Below are positions 10,655 to 19,913 of a stretch of 64,000 nucleotides of DNA, in pieces. Below the pieces are notes generated by a model that was not told where the DNA came from, searched no databases, and saw only the letters and a list, made by a program, of their open reading frames with translations. The stretch spans positions 1 to 64,000 of the forward strand of contig JANQRK010000029.1 in the NCBI GenBank assembly GCA_028284585.1, in the 5' to 3' direction. The number at the start of each line of letters is the position of its first letter. Position 1 is the stretch's first letter. Made by a program: the position numbers and the translations under genes. The stretch comes from Chromatiales bacterium. Lineage in GTDB: Bacteria > Pseudomonadota > Gammaproteobacteria > Chromatiales > Chromatiaceae.

Positions 10655-11812
10655 TCAGTGCGGATCGGCGATCATAGCCAGGTGGCCGTCTTGTACCTTT
10701 AGTTGACGCTCGCCGCGCAGCAAGGCCTGCAATGTGCTCCCGGCCAGCGCGTATCGCCAACCTTCGAGCAACGGACAGTCGGCGTCGCCACGTACGAAGT
10801 GTTCCAATTCCTTGTGACTGGCGATCGCTAGCGGCGATAGCTGGTGTTGTTCGCCGAGCAAACGCAAGGCGGCACTCAACAGGTCCACCATGGCCTCCTG
10901 CTGAATGCTCAGAGGTTTGCCGCGCGCCTTGTCTTGCGGCCATTGTGCTTGCACCGAATCCGCCGCCTGAGCGATCGATTCGAGTAAGACTTTTCCGTCA
11001 CGGCGCAGCTGCGCCGGCTCGATGCCGCGTACTTGGGCCAGCCCTGATAGGTCGCGCGGTATGCGGCGACTCAACTCGATCAAGACCTCGTCCTTGAGGA
11101 TCCATTTACGTGGTAGGTTACGTGCCCTCGCCTGGGTCTCGCGCCAGCTAGCGAGTGTCTGCAGCACCGCGAGCTGTCGACCGCGCAGCCGCTGTCGCCC
11201 TTTGACCCGCTGCCACATCGTCTCCGGCTGCGGGTAGTAAGTGTCTGGGTCGGCGAGCATCGCGAAGTCGGCACTCAACCATTGCAGACGCCCGCGCTCG
11301 CTTAGCTGGCTGTGCATCTGCGAATAGAGCTGCCCCAGGTAGACCACGTCGTCGAGTGCATAACGGGTTTGTTGAGCATTCAGCGGACGTTGCGACCAAT
11401 CGGTCCGTGATTGATCTTTGGGCAGCTCGACATCGAGCACCAGATTCACCAGGTTGGCATAGCCGATTTGATCCCCATGGCCGAGTAGCGCGGCAGCCGG
11501 CTGGGTATCGAACACCGGCATCGGAAGCCGTTGGTAATCGTTCAGGAAGATCTCTAGGTCCTGGCGCGCGGCATGCAGCACCTTGACGATACGATCGTCG
11601 TACAAGATCTTGAGTAGCGGTTGCAGGTCGTTCAATCGCAATGGATCGACGCAAGCCGCTATCTCCCCGTTGCACACCTGAATCAGGCAGAGACGTGGGT
11701 AATAGGTCTTCTCACGGATGAACTCAGTATCGAGCGCTATCCACTCGCTGTCGTGTAACTTGGTGCACAGCGCGCGCAGGGCGTCCGGGGTGTCGACGAA
11801 TTCTTCTTGCAT
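10655..11812 (-). CDS. rnd: Ribonuclease D
   Basis: A 3'-5' exoribonuclease of the DEDD superfamily that matures tRNA 3' ends. This 385-residue protein shows Exo I (WIALDTEFIREKTYYPRLCLIQV), Exo II (VLHAARQDLEIF) and Exo III (YALDDVVYL), then HRDC-type helical domains in the C-terminal half. The ATG at 11812 is chosen because similarity starts at MQEEFVDTPDAL; upstream codons are not family-like. It converges on spoT and is divergent from the membrane-protein gene. Confidence 0.95.
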   Translation of the reverse strand: MQEEFVDTPDALRALCTKLHDSEWIALDTEFIREKTYYPRLCLIQVCNGEIAACVDPLRLNDLQPLLKILYDDRIVKVLHAARQDLEIFLNDYQRLPMPVFDTQPAAALLGHGDQIGYANLVNLVLDVELPKDQSRTDWSQRPLNAQQTRYALDDVVYLGQLYSQMHSQLSERGRLQWLSADFAMLADPDTYYPQPETMWQRVKGRQRLRGRQLAVLQTLASWRETQARARNLPRKWILKDEVLIELSRRIPRDLSGLAQVRGIEPAQLRRDGKVLLESIAQAADSVQAQWPQDKARGKPLSIQQEAMVDLLSAALRLLGEQHQLSPLAIASHKELEHFVRGDADCPLLEGWRYALAGSTLQALLRGERQLKVQDGHLAMIADPH

Positions 11813-11914
11813 GACGGTACTTCCGGTTGGGCGACCAAGGATAGCATCGAGCCGGACATTGTCTGGGCCGCGCGGGGTAAGATAGCCGGGCATTTGGCAG
11901 CGTGGTAACCCTGC

Positions 11915-12427
11915 ATGCTCGCATTGATACAGTTCTTTTTCGAACTCGCGCTGCTCCGCCGCGGGCCGCAAGACCTTCCGTCGTCGTCCGTCTTGCTGGT
12001 CTTGGTGGTATTACTAAGTGTCACTATCGGCACCCTCAATGGTGTGCAGTTGTTCGGTGGTCTGGGCCCAGCGCTGGGGGCCAACTTGCTCGATTTGGCG
12101 CTGAGCATGGCGTTGCTAGCTGGGTTGCTGATGTATCGGGGGCGGATGGCGCGTTGGCTGCAAACCACAACCGCCTTCCTGGGTCTGGGAGTGTTGGGTG
12201 GTGGGGCGATGCTGATCGCCCGCGCGCTGGCGACGACGCTGGGGGTGATGGATGTCGCCATGCTGGTCGAAGTGGTACTGGCGATCTGGTTGCATGTTGC
12301 ACTCGGCAGTGTGTTGCGTCATGCACTGGATGCGCCGCTAGTGCTCGGCGTGATCATCGTGTTTTGCTATACGGTGCTGGTGTTCAATCTGATCTCCGGG
12401 ATCTTTCCACTTGTGGTGCCGCGCTAG
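11915..12427 (+). CDS. Inner-membrane protein of unknown function
   Basis: A 170-residue, very hydrophobic protein with about five predicted membrane helices (approximately residues 25-42, 48-73, 85-107, 112-130 and 138-165). Short polar termini flank them. I do not recognise a defined family, though it has the look of a Yip1-like small membrane protein. Its stop codon directly abuts the mpl start, so the two are almost certainly co-transcribed. That context hints weakly at an envelope role. Confidence 0.75.
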   Translation: MLALIQFFFELALLRRGPQDLPSSSVLLVLVVLLSVTIGTLNGVQLFGGLGPALGANLLDLALSMALLAGLLMYRGRMARWLQTTTAFLGLGVLGGGAMLIARALATTLGVMDVAMLVEVVLAIWLHVALGSVLRHALDAPLVLGVIIVFCYTVLVFNLISGIFPLVVPR

Positions 12428-13789
12428 ATGAAGATCCATATCCTGGGTATCTGCGGGACCTTCATGGGTGGTATTGCTCAAATCGCTCGCGCTTTGGGAC
12501 ACGAGGTGACCGGCTCGGACGCCAATGTCTATCCGCCGATGAGCAGCCAACTCGAGGCGGCCGGTATCGATGTCACCCAGGGCTATGACCCCACGCCGCT
12601 GGACCCGGCGCCCGACCTGGTGGTAATCGGTAATGCCATGTCGCGTGGCAACCCCGCGGTCGAATACCTGCTGGAGCGCGGTCTGCGGTACACCTCGGGG
12701 CCGCAGTGGCTCGCCGAGCACGTGCTCAGCGGGCGCTGGGTGTTGGCGGTCTCGGGCACCCATGGCAAGACGACGACCGCCGCGATGCTGGCTTGGATCC
12801 TCGAGTATGCAGGCCGTGACCCGGGCTTTTTAATCGGTGGCGTGCCGGAAAATTTTGGGCTATCCGCCCGTGCCGGTGGGGATTCTGTGTTCGTCGTGGA
12901 AGCCGACGAATACGATACGGCATTCTTCGATAAGCGCTCGAAGTTTGTTCACTATCGTCCACGGACCCTGGTGATGAACAATTTGGAGTTCGACCATGCC
13001 GATATTTTCGATGATCTCGCCGCGATTCAGCGGCAGTTTCACCATTTGGTCAGGACGGTGCCAGGCAATGGCTTGATCGTGGCGCCCCGCACCGATCGCG
13101 CGCTCAATGATGTGCTAGATATGGGGTGCTGGACGCCGGTCGAGTATTTCGATTTGCAGGCGGACGCAGCTTGGCAGATCGCGCAATGCACGCCGGACTG
13201 CGGAAAATTCAGGGTGGTCTGCGAGACCCAAGCGATCGGCGAAGTCGACTGGTTGCTCAGCGGTCGTCACAACGCCTGCAATGCTTTGGCGGCCCTGGCC
13301 GCCGCGCGCCATGCTGATGTGCCCCCGGCGGTGGCAATCGCGGCGTTGTGCGAGTTTCGTAACGTCAAGCGGCGTATGGAGCTGCGCGGTGAGGTACGTG
13401 GTGTACGGGTGTTCGATGATTTCGCCCACCACCCGACCGCGATTGCCACCACACTCGATGGTCTGCGCCAGCAGGTCGGCGCACGACGGATACTGGCGGT
13501 GCTGGAATTGCGCTCGAACACGATGCGGATGGGGGTGCACGCGGGTCGGCTGGCCGAGGCGCTGCACGCGGCCGACCAAGTATGGGTCTATGCGCCGGCC
13601 GATCTGGAATGGGACGCGAGCCAGGAGCTGCTGGACTTGGGTGCGCGGGTGGTGGTTGCCGATTCGACACAGGCAATCATCGATCAGCTCGCCCAGGTGG
13701 CTTTGAGCGGTGATCAGGTGCTGGTAATGAGCAATGGTGGATTCGAGGATCTCCACCAGCGTTTGCTGGCGGCTCTGGGCACGCCCTGA
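12428..13789 (+). CDS. mpl: UDP-N-acetylmuramate:L-alanyl-gamma-D-glutamyl-meso-diaminopimelate ligase
   Basis: Mpl reattaches recycled murein tripeptide to UDP-MurNAc, feeding peptidoglycan recycling. At 453 residues it is family length. It begins MKIHILGICGTFMGGIAQIARALGHEVTGSD, the Mur-ligase Rossmann end. The ATP loop is SGTHGKTTTAAM (109-120), then EADEYDTAFFDKRSKFVHYRP and the C-terminal DDFAHHPTAI. These distinguish Mpl from MurC (FMGGIA after GICG). It is translated immediately after the membrane-protein gene. Confidence 0.95.
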   Translation: MKIHILGICGTFMGGIAQIARALGHEVTGSDANVYPPMSSQLEAAGIDVTQGYDPTPLDPAPDLVVIGNAMSRGNPAVEYLLERGLRYTSGPQWLAEHVLSGRWVLAVSGTHGKTTTAAMLAWILEYAGRDPGFLIGGVPENFGLSARAGGDSVFVVEADEYDTAFFDKRSKFVHYRPRTLVMNNLEFDHADIFDDLAAIQRQFHHLVRTVPGNGLIVAPRTDRALNDVLDMGCWTPVEYFDLQADAAWQIAQCTPDCGKFRVVCETQAIGEVDWLLSGRHNACNALAALAAARHADVPPAVAIAALCEFRNVKRRMELRGEVRGVRVFDDFAHHPTAIATTLDGLRQQVGARRILAVLELRSNTMRMGVHAGRLAEALHAADQVWVYAPADLEWDASQELLDLGARVVVADSTQAIIDQLAQVALSGDQVLVMSNGGFEDLHQRLLAALGTP

Positions 13790-13871
13790 GGCGTTGCGTG
13801 AGCAGCGCTGTCTATGACAAGCGAGTCCAGGCGAAAAACACGGCCCGCCCGCGCATGATTAAATAGCGGTC

Positions 13872-14495
13872 ATGAACATCACCCAGAGGCCCATTGCGGT
13901 TGCACTCACTGGGGCCTCTGGAATTCAGTACGGCCTGCGATTGGTCGAGTGCCTGCTCGGCGCCGACCGTGATGTCCAGCTGATGGTCTCTCAAGCTGCC
14001 CAGGTGGTCGCGAACATGGAGACCGACCTGCGCCTACCTGGCCGCCCGGAAGAGATGCAGCGCTATCTCGCCGGACACTTCGAGGTGTCACCAGAGCGCT
14101 TGCAGGTGTTCGGCCGACAACAGTGGACCGCACCCGTTGCCAGTGGCTCTAATCCGCCCGCGGCCTTGGTGATCTGTCCATGCACGACTGGCACCCTGGC
14201 AACGGTGGCCAACGGGGTCTGCGACGATCTGATCGATCGCGCCGCCGACGTCGCGTTGAAGGAACGTCGCAAGCTCATCCTGGTAGTGCGTGAGACACCC
14301 TATACGGCTATCCATCTGAAAAACATGCTGCGGCTTACCCAGGCCGGAGCCGTCATCATGCCGGCCAACCCCGGGTTCTATTTTCGACCGCAATCGGTCG
14401 ACGATCTGATTGATTTCATCGTGGCGCGCGTCCTCGACCATCTCGGGGTCAGGCATGATCTCAGCAAACGGTGGGGCATGCATGACGACGAATGA
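13872..14495 (+). CDS. ubiX: Flavin prenyltransferase
   Basis: UbiX builds prenylated FMN, the cofactor of the UbiD decarboxylase in ubiquinone synthesis. The 207-residue sequence contains the N-terminal ALTGASGIQYGLRLVECLL, the CPCTTGTLATVANGVCDDLIDRAADVALKERRKLILVVRETPY block and the C-terminal MPANPGFYFRPQSVDDLIDFIVARVLD. All are typical. The next gene overlaps its last 14 bases. mpl-ubiX adjacency is a recurring gammaproteobacterial arrangement. Confidence 0.95.
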   Translation: MNITQRPIAVALTGASGIQYGLRLVECLLGADRDVQLMVSQAAQVVANMETDLRLPGRPEEMQRYLAGHFEVSPERLQVFGRQQWTAPVASGSNPPAALVICPCTTGTLATVANGVCDDLIDRAADVALKERRKLILVVRETPYTAIHLKNMLRLTQAGAVIMPANPGFYFRPQSVDDLIDFIVARVLDHLGVRHDLSKRWGMHDDE

Positions 14496-15099
14496 GCCCC
14501 CGCAGGTCGAGCGTCTTGCGCTATTCCCGCTCAAACTCGTGCTGTTTCCTGGGGGCTTGCTCCCACTGCGGATCTTCGAACCGCGTTATCAGCGTATGGT
14601 CAGCGAGTGCCTGCGTCGCGAGGAGCCATTTGTGGTTGCTGCGATCACAGATGGTGGATCCGAGGCAGGTGGGGCCGCCACCACAGCCGGTAGCGGGACG
14701 CTAGCGCGCATTATCGATTGGGAACAGCTTGACGACGGCCTGCTTGGCTTGTTGTGCGACGGTGGGGAGCGTGTCTTACTGGGCGCGGTCGAGTCAGAGC
14801 AAGACCAATTGTTGCGCGCCGAGGTGATTCGCCAGCCGGTGCCGGCCGTCCAGCCGCTGCCGGCGGACCTCGCATGGACTGGGGCCTTGCTCGATCGGTT
14901 GCTGGAACAGATCGGCGATCCCTTCGATCGCCTGCGTGATGTCGAACCCAGTGCCGATCATGTAGCGGGCCGGCTGATCGAGCTGATGCCGTTGCCGATC
15001 TCGGAAAAACAGGCACTGTTCGAAGTCGATGATGCGGTCGAGCGGTTGCGTCGCGTGGCGGCGCTTATCCAGCCCAGGGACGATACGACGGCGAACTGA
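14482..15099 (+). CDS. LON substrate-binding-domain protein
   Basis: A stand-alone LON N-terminal (PUA-like) domain of 205 residues without AAA+ or protease parts. Seen are LALFPLKLVLFPGGLLPLRIFEPRYQRMVSECLRREEPF and, later, LIELMPLPISEKQALFEVDDAVERL, both classical for these small proteins. Function is not established. The ATG at 14482 starts inside ubiX with a 14-nt overlap, implying coupling. Its stop TGA directly abuts the complementary stop of dedA, forming TGATCA. Confidence 0.88.
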   Translation: MTTNEPPQVERLALFPLKLVLFPGGLLPLRIFEPRYQRMVSECLRREEPFVVAAITDGGSEAGGAATTAGSGTLARIIDWEQLDDGLLGLLCDGGERVLLGAVESEQDQLLRAEVIRQPVPAVQPLPADLAWTGALLDRLLEQIGDPFDRLRDVEPSADHVAGRLIELMPLPISEKQALFEVDDAVERLRRVAALIQPRDDTTAN

Positions 15100-15729
15100 T
15101 CAGGTTCGCTTGCGCACCTGGATCAACAGCCATAGCAAGACGATGATGCCGATGGCGACCACCGGGAATAGCAGTTGGCGCCAGTCGCCGAACCCGGCGA
15201 TTTCACCGAACAGCATGCCCGGCGCCAAGTAGGCCGGTGCCCAGACCAGGGCCGAGAGGATATTGGCGGTGTAAAAACGCCGCGGTGGCATACGCATCAG
15301 GCCGGCGATCAGCGGGACGACCGCGCGGATCGGTCCAAAGAAGCGGCCCAAGGCGACGCTGATATCGCCGTATTTTTCGAAAAATTTGATCCCCTTCTGC
15401 AGGTGATCTGGGTGCAGCCGAAACCACCGCCAGCGCTCGGTGAGATAGTCGAAGTGGTGGCCTAGCCAATAGCTCAGGCCGTCACCGATGATGGCGCCGG
15501 CGATCGCCCACAGGCACATGCTCCAAAAATCCAGTATCCCGGCACCGATCAAAACACCGGCCCCCAGCAGGACGATGACCCCAGGGATGATGGCGCCGAC
15601 GATGGCCAGGGACTCGACCAGTGCAACGCCGAACACCACCCAACCGGCATAGCCAGGGTGCTGCGCGATCCAGTCCAGCAGACCCCCGAACCATTCGCTC
15701 AACAGCAGCGGTTCATTGCAGCTTGGCAA
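15100..15729 (-). CDS. DedA family membrane protein
   Basis: DedA proteins are polytopic inner-membrane proteins linked to envelope homeostasis and lipid-carrier flipping. The 209-residue sequence contains the characteristic [34 protein letters not shown] and [37 protein letters not shown] (acidic residue and two arginines of the family), then C-terminal helices. The start is uncertain: a TTG at 15729 overlaps the end of hemL by 17 nt, and a TTG at 15702 is the alternative. It probably belongs to the thiD-thiE-hemL transcript. Confidence 0.88.
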   Translation of the reverse strand: MPSCNEPLLLSEWFGGLLDWIAQHPGYAGWVVFGVALVESLAIVGAIIPGVIVLLGAGVLIGAGILDFWSMCLWAIAGAIIGDGLSYWLGHHFDYLTERWRWFRLHPDHLQKGIKFFEKYGDISVALGRFFGPIRAVVPLIAGLMRMPPRRFYTANILSALVWAPAYLAPGMLFGEIAGFGDWRQLLFPVVAIGIIVLLWLLIQVRKRT

Positions 15730-16996
15730 ACACCGCGGCCGCGGCGTTCAGGGTGGCGTCGATGTCATCATCCGAGTGGGCGGCCGAGACAAAACCGGCC
15801 TCGAAGGCCGAGGGTGCTAGATACACACCGTGTTCGAGCATGCCATGGAAGAAGGTCCGGAACCTATCCTGATCACAGGCCGTGGCAGCGGCGAAGTCGG
15901 TGACCTGCTCACGCTCGGTGAAGAACAGACCAAACATGCCGCCGAGATGGTTTTCGGTTAGCCCGACCCCGGCCTTGGCGGCGGCCGTGAGCATGCCGGA
16001 GACCAAGCGCTCCACCTGGCCGCCGAGGTGCTCATAAAAACCCGGTGCGGCGATCAGTTCCAGGGTTTTGAGACCGGCGGTCATGGCCACTGGGTTGCCG
16101 GACAGTGTGCCGGCTTGGTAGACGGGTCCGAGTGGCGCAATCTTCTCCATGATGTCGCGGCGGCCGCCGAATGCGCCAACCGGCATGCCGCCGCCGATCA
16201 CCTTGCCCAGCGTGGTCAAGTCTGGCCGGACACCGTACACCGACTGTACGCCACCGAGCGCCACTCGAAAGCCGGTCATGACTTCGTCGAAAATCAGCAC
16301 CACGCCGTATTGATCGCAGGCCTCGCGCAGGCCTTGTAGGAATCCGGGCTCCGGGAGGATGCAGTTCATATTGCCGGCCACCGGCTCGACGATGACACAG
16401 GCGATTTGGTCACCCGAGGCGGCAAGGGCGTCGCGCACCTGATCCAGATCGTTGTAGCTCAGCGTGATGGTGTGTTCGGCGAGCGCTGCCGGTACCCCCG
16501 GTGACGAGGGTTCGCCCAGGGTCAGGGCCCCGGACCCTGCCTTAACGAGCAAGGAATCCGAATGTCCGTGATAGCAACCCTCGAACTTAACGATCTTGTC
16601 GCGCCCGGTGAAGCCGCGCGCCAGTCGAATCGCCGACATGGTTGCCTCGGTGCCTGATGAGACCATGCGCACCAGCTCGATGGATGGCATCAACTCGCAC
16701 ACCCGATCGGCCATACGGGTCTCGATTTCGGTCGGGGCACCGAACGACAGGCCTCTACCGATAGCATCCGCGACTACCTCGATTACCGCGGGGTGGGCGT
16801 GCCCGAGTATCATCGGGCCCCAGGAACCGACATAGTCAATGTAACGTCGGCCATCTGGGTCGAACAGATAAGCCCCCGCAGCGTGATCGACAAAGACGGG
16901 GTCGCCGCCGACACCTTTGAACGCCCGTACCGGCGAGTTCACCCCGCCCGGTATATGCTGTTGGGCGAGTTCGAATCGGTCGTGTGCGGCGCTCAT
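15713..16996 (-). CDS. hemL: Glutamate-1-semialdehyde 2,1-aminomutase
   Basis: A PLP enzyme converting glutamate-1-semialdehyde to 5-aminolevulinate, the entry to tetrapyrroles by the C5 route. The 427-residue protein shows [53 protein letters not shown], the aminotransferase [17 protein letters not shown], and the PLP-lysine segment [18 protein letters not shown]. The ATG at 16996 has a strong GAGGAGAT upstream and overlaps the thiE stop (ATGA). It supplies precursor for the heme A pathway found later in the window. Confidence 0.97.
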   Translation of the reverse strand: MSAAHDRFELAQQHIPGGVNSPVRAFKGVGGDPVFVDHAAGAYLFDPDGRRYIDYVGSWGPMILGHAHPAVIEVVADAIGRGLSFGAPTEIETRMADRVCELMPSIELVRMVSSGTEATMSAIRLARGFTGRDKIVKFEGCYHGHSDSLLVKAGSGALTLGEPSSPGVPAALAEHTITLSYNDLDQVRDALAASGDQIACVIVEPVAGNMNCILPEPGFLQGLREACDQYGVVLIFDEVMTGFRVALGGVQSVYGVRPDLTTLGKVIGGGMPVGAFGGRRDIMEKIAPLGPVYQAGTLSGNPVAMTAGLKTLELIAAPGFYEHLGGQVERLVSGMLTAAAKAGVGLTENHLGGMFGLFFTEREQVTDFAAATACDQDRFRTFFHGMLEHGVYLAPSAFEAGFVSAAHSDDDIDATLNAAAAVFAKLQ

Positions 16997-17637
16997 TGTG
17001 GGATCTCCTCGGCAGTCTTGAAACAAATGGAAAACGCCCTCGCGGCGGCGGCAATGTCGGGTGCGGCAAACACCGCACTGATAACGGCCAGCATGTCGGC
17101 TCCGGCCTGAAGCAAGGCCGCGCCATTCTCCGGAGTAATTCCGCCTATAGCAACTGTAGGTAGGTGCAGCTCGCGATTAGCCCTGGCGAGCAAATCCGGG
17201 GTGGCGCGCACTGCGCCTGGTTTGGTCTGCGAAGGGTAGAAGCTGCCGAAAGCGATATAATCGGCGCCGGCCGAGGCGGCGTGCCGGGCACGATCGAAAT
17301 CGGCGTAGCACGACACGCCGATCAATGACTCGGGCGGTAGCTGGCGGCGCGCACAGGCGATATCTGGGTCTTGGCACCCGAGGTGCACCCCGTCGGCCTG
17401 GACCGCGATCGCCAGTCGCAGGTCGTCGTTGACGATGAAGGGCACCTGATGGGCGCGGCATAGTTCGGCTAGTGCTCCGGCCTCCGCGAGACGCCGGGCG
17501 CGGTCGTTTCCTTTATCGCGGTACTGGATCAGTCGGGCGCCGCCGCGCAGTGCCGCAAGGGCGGCGCCGCACTGTGCATCTGGTCCTAGCCGACGATCAT
17601 CTGTGATCGCGTACAGGCCCTTTAGCCTGTGGCTCAT
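16993..17637 (-). CDS. thiE: Thiamine-phosphate synthase
   Basis: ThiE joins HMP-pyrophosphate and the thiazole phosphate to give thiamine phosphate. The 214-residue TIM barrel shows [11 protein letters not shown], the pyrophosphate-binding [69 protein letters not shown] and [29 protein letters not shown]. The ATG at 17637 overlaps the thiD stop (ATGA), and its own stop overlaps the hemL start in the same way. Confidence 0.96.
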   Translation of the reverse strand: MSHRLKGLYAITDDRRLGPDAQCGAALAALRGGARLIQYRDKGNDRARRLAEAGALAELCRAHQVPFIVNDDLRLAIAVQADGVHLGCQDPDIACARRQLPPESLIGVSCYADFDRARHAASAGADYIAFGSFYPSQTKPGAVRATPDLLARANRELHLPTVAIGGITPENGAALLQAGADMLAVISAVFAAPDIAAAARAFSICFKTAEEIPQ

Positions 17638-18404
17638 GTGGACCGCCCGGGCAGCCATTGGCCGCGCCCTATCTGCCTGGCTTGTGCCAGCGCATGCCAG
17701 GTGTGGGCCTGAGCCGCGGCGACCGCGGCCGGTAGATCATCTCCCAGTGCTAGACGGGCGGCGCAGGCGCTTGCCAGGGTGCAGCCCGATCCGTGGTAGT
17801 CATGGGCTAGGCGAGGCCAACTAAAGTCTAGTGGTTTGTGGCCTCGGCTATAGAGGGTGTTGCAGAGGCTATCCCCGGTCGCTTCATCGGCGCCGGTAAC
17901 CAGCACGGCGGCCGCCCCGGCATCTATAAGGTCTGCCGCAGCGACAGCGTGTTGTTCTTCACCCGTCAAGCAGCGTGCCTCGAATCGATTCGGGGTAATC
18001 AGAGTGATCAGCGGAAGAATTTCTTCGCGCAGCTGTTGGCACAGGGCTTGGTCACCGGTCTCGAAACCACCGCCTGCACGCAGTACCGGGTCGAGTACGA
18101 TTGGGCCGTCAAAGTTGGCAAGCAAACGGCGGATGGGGGGCAGCAGCTGGTCGCTGCCAAGCAAGCCGATTTTGATGGCGTTTGGCTTTATATCGCTTAA
18201 CAAGACCTCGAGCTGGCGGGTGAAGAAATCAACCGGGGTAGGCAATATGGCATCTATGTTGGTCGTGTTCTGCGCGGTCAGCGCGGTGACCAGCGTCAGG
18301 GCACGGGCACCGAGCGCGCCCAGGGTCTCGATATCGGCTTGAATGCCCGCGCCGCCGGTAGGGTCCAAACCCCCTAAGCAGAGGATGAGAGGCGGGGTGT
18401 CCAT
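17634..18404 (-). CDS. thiD: Hydroxymethylpyrimidine/phosphomethylpyrimidine kinase
   Basis: ThiD phosphorylates HMP twice to HMP-PP for ThiE. The 256-residue ribokinase-fold protein contains LGGLDPTGGAGIQADIETLGALG near the N-terminus, VLDPVLRAGGG, LITPNRFEARCLTGE, and the anion-hole DYHGSGCTLASACAARLALGDD at the C-terminus. The ATG at 18404 is placed directly before the first strand. No TPP riboswitch was apparent in the 142-bp upstream region shared with rubredoxin. Confidence 0.95.
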   Translation of the reverse strand: MDTPPLILCLGGLDPTGGAGIQADIETLGALGARALTLVTALTAQNTTNIDAILPTPVDFFTRQLEVLLSDIKPNAIKIGLLGSDQLLPPIRRLLANFDGPIVLDPVLRAGGGFETGDQALCQQLREEILPLITLITPNRFEARCLTGEEQHAVAAADLIDAGAAAVLVTGADEATGDSLCNTLYSRGHKPLDFSWPRLAHDYHGSGCTLASACAARLALGDDLPAAVAAAQAHTWHALAQARQIGRGQWLPGRST

Positions 18405-18546
18405 TGCCGCCGATTGTAGCAGTGCGCCGCGCCATCGGCCCGGACGAAACTCGGCCGGTGGTCCGCCCATTCGGCCAAGCATCTGGCAAAATTCAGGCCT
18501 AGTGATCCAGTAGTGGTTTCTGTACTTGGGGGGATTTGACGGAATA

Positions 18547-18711
18547 ATGAAGACCTATGAATGCGTAGTTTGCGGTTTTGTGTATGACGAGGCCAAGGGA
18601 CTCCCAGACGAGGGAATCGAGCCCGGGACCCTTTGGGAAGATATCCCGCTCAATTGGGAGTGCCCAGAGTGTGGTGCCACCAAGGAAGATTTCGAGATGA
18701 CCGAGATCTGA
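18547..18711 (+). CDS. Rubredoxin
   Basis: A 54-residue one-iron electron carrier. The Fe(SCys)4 ligands are in [12 protein letters not shown] and [13 protein letters not shown], two C-x2-C pairs about 30 residues apart. The start at 18547 removes a few unlikely N-terminal codons. It is divergent from thiD, an arrangement also seen in other gammaproteobacteria. The redox partner is unknown; no rubredoxin reductase gene is in the window. Confidence 0.95.
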   Translation: MKTYECVVCGFVYDEAKGLPDEGIEPGTLWEDIPLNWECPECGATKEDFEMTEI

Positions 18712-18882
18712 GTACGGAGGGCAACCGCCGCGCTTGCATGCCGCACCTTGGGGTCCGACTCGCCCTGGTCGAAATCTGGGCTACACTTATTTTTCAGTCG
18801 AGTGTTGCGCTCAGACACTTAAAAATCAAGCACTTATGTGAAGTAGCCTATTGTCTGGGCGACTGGGTTCCGAGGAGACGCC

Positions 18883-19362
18883 ATGAAAACCGATGTCCGA
18901 GAACTGCTCTCCATCGCCCGTGGTTACTGCCGTTTGATTGAGTCTCTTAAGGAGGGTGATAGGTGTGTTTTGGGACAGCTCAATGGGCTGTTGCCGCGTT
19001 TGCATGCCGCGATGGCCACGGCTGGGCCGCGCCAGGAGGCTGTCGCCGAGGACGCTGGTATTGACCTTGATCAGCGCTTCGAGCTGTATACCCGGCTGCA
19101 TCGGCTGCTGGGTGATCGCGACAGCTACTGGATGGAGTATGACGTAACTCCGGATTGCCAAGAGATGAGCGGTAGCCTTGCCGATGACCTGACCGACATT
19201 TACTGCGAGCTGAAGAATGGGCTGAGCCGGCTGGACTACAATCACGATGCCCAACGCACCCTGGGTAGCTGGCAAAATGGGTTCTGCAAGCACTGGGGGC
19301 AGCACGTGGTGGACGCCGAGCGACACCTCTACGCGCTGGCCGTGCGCGATCGCTTGTACTGA
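18883..19362 (+). CDS. DUF5063 family protein
   Basis: A 159-residue soluble, helical, acidic protein that looks like DUF5063 (ARGYCRLIES near the start, a central YTRLHRLLGDRDSYWMEYDV, then DDLTDIYCELKNGL and WQNGFCKHWGQHVVDAERHLYAL). Function is unknown. GAGGAG lies just before the ATG at 18883. It sits between rubredoxin (171-bp gap) and the A-type Fe-S protein (67-bp gap) on the same strand. Confidence 0.72.
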   Translation: MKTDVRELLSIARGYCRLIESLKEGDRCVLGQLNGLLPRLHAAMATAGPRQEAVAEDAGIDLDQRFELYTRLHRLLGDRDSYWMEYDVTPDCQEMSGSLADDLTDIYCELKNGLSRLDYNHDAQRTLGSWQNGFCKHWGQHVVDAERHLYALAVRDRLY

Positions 19363-19429
19363 AAACCGATCGTCTGAGTGCTACACTCGGCCCAAATTTA
19401 GTAAGAAAACCCGTAAGAGGTAGACTCCA

Positions 19430-19840
19430 ATGAATCAGGCCGCAATGAACGAGATCGACATCACACTGAGCGATGCGGACATCATGTTGACCCCATCCGC
19501 GCAGGGCAAGATGGCCGAGCTGCTGAGCCAGGTCGAGGACAATACGCAGGGTATTAGAGTGTTCGCGACGCCTGGCGGCTGTAGCGGACTCAATTTTGGA
19601 ATGACCTTCACGGATCAACTGAACGACGACGATCGGGTGCGTGAGGTCAATGGCGTCCGAGTAATCGTCGATGCCGGCACACTGCAACATGTGCGCGGCG
19701 TTGAGATCGACTTCTCCGATGGCAGTGATGGCAGTGATGGCGGTGATGCACGCTTTGTATTCAACAACTTACAACAAGCCAAAAGTAGTAGCGGCTGCGG
19801 CACCTGTGGCTCACAGAGTGGCTGTTCTTCCGCTTCTTGA
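19430..19840 (+). CDS. Divergent A-type (HesB/IscA-like) iron-sulfur assembly protein
   Basis: The 136-residue protein has the A-type fold core: ITLSDADIMLTPSAQGKMAELL, then TPGGCSGLNFGMTF with the first conserved Cys. The C-terminal cysteines are atypical. Canonical members end in C-x-C (as in ErpA at 25927), whereas this one ends GCGTCGSQSGC, giving C-x2-C plus a further Cys. An Asp/Gly/Ser micro-repeat (DGSDGSDGGD), encoded by imperfect 9-bp repeats, interrupts the strand before FVFNN. GAGGT precedes the ATG. Cluster carriage is plausible but its role beside ErpA is unknown. A terminator follows. Confidence 0.85.
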   Translation: MNQAAMNEIDITLSDADIMLTPSAQGKMAELLSQVEDNTQGIRVFATPGGCSGLNFGMTFTDQLNDDDRVREVNGVRVIVDAGTLQHVRGVEIDFSDGSDGSDGGDARFVFNNLQQAKSSSGCGTCGSQSGCSSAS

Positions 19841-19862
19841 GGATTCCAGTTGGGATGCAAGA

Positions 19863-19886
19863 GGCCCGCTTCGGCGGGCCTTTTTT
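19863..19886 (+). terminator. Rho-independent terminator after the A-type Fe-S gene
   Basis: A perfect 7-bp stem GGCCCGC/GCGGGCC closes a UUCG tetraloop and is followed by six T residues, 22 bp after the stop codon. Very strong by shape. Confidence 0.95.
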
Positions 19887-19913
19887 GTGTGAGGTTTTTC
19901 TCGAATCTGGCAG

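Noticed and set aside
17638-18546. TPP riboswitch for the thiamine operon
   Set aside because: I could not find the conserved CUGAGA and ACCUGA-type elements in the thiD leader; a covariance search would be decisive.
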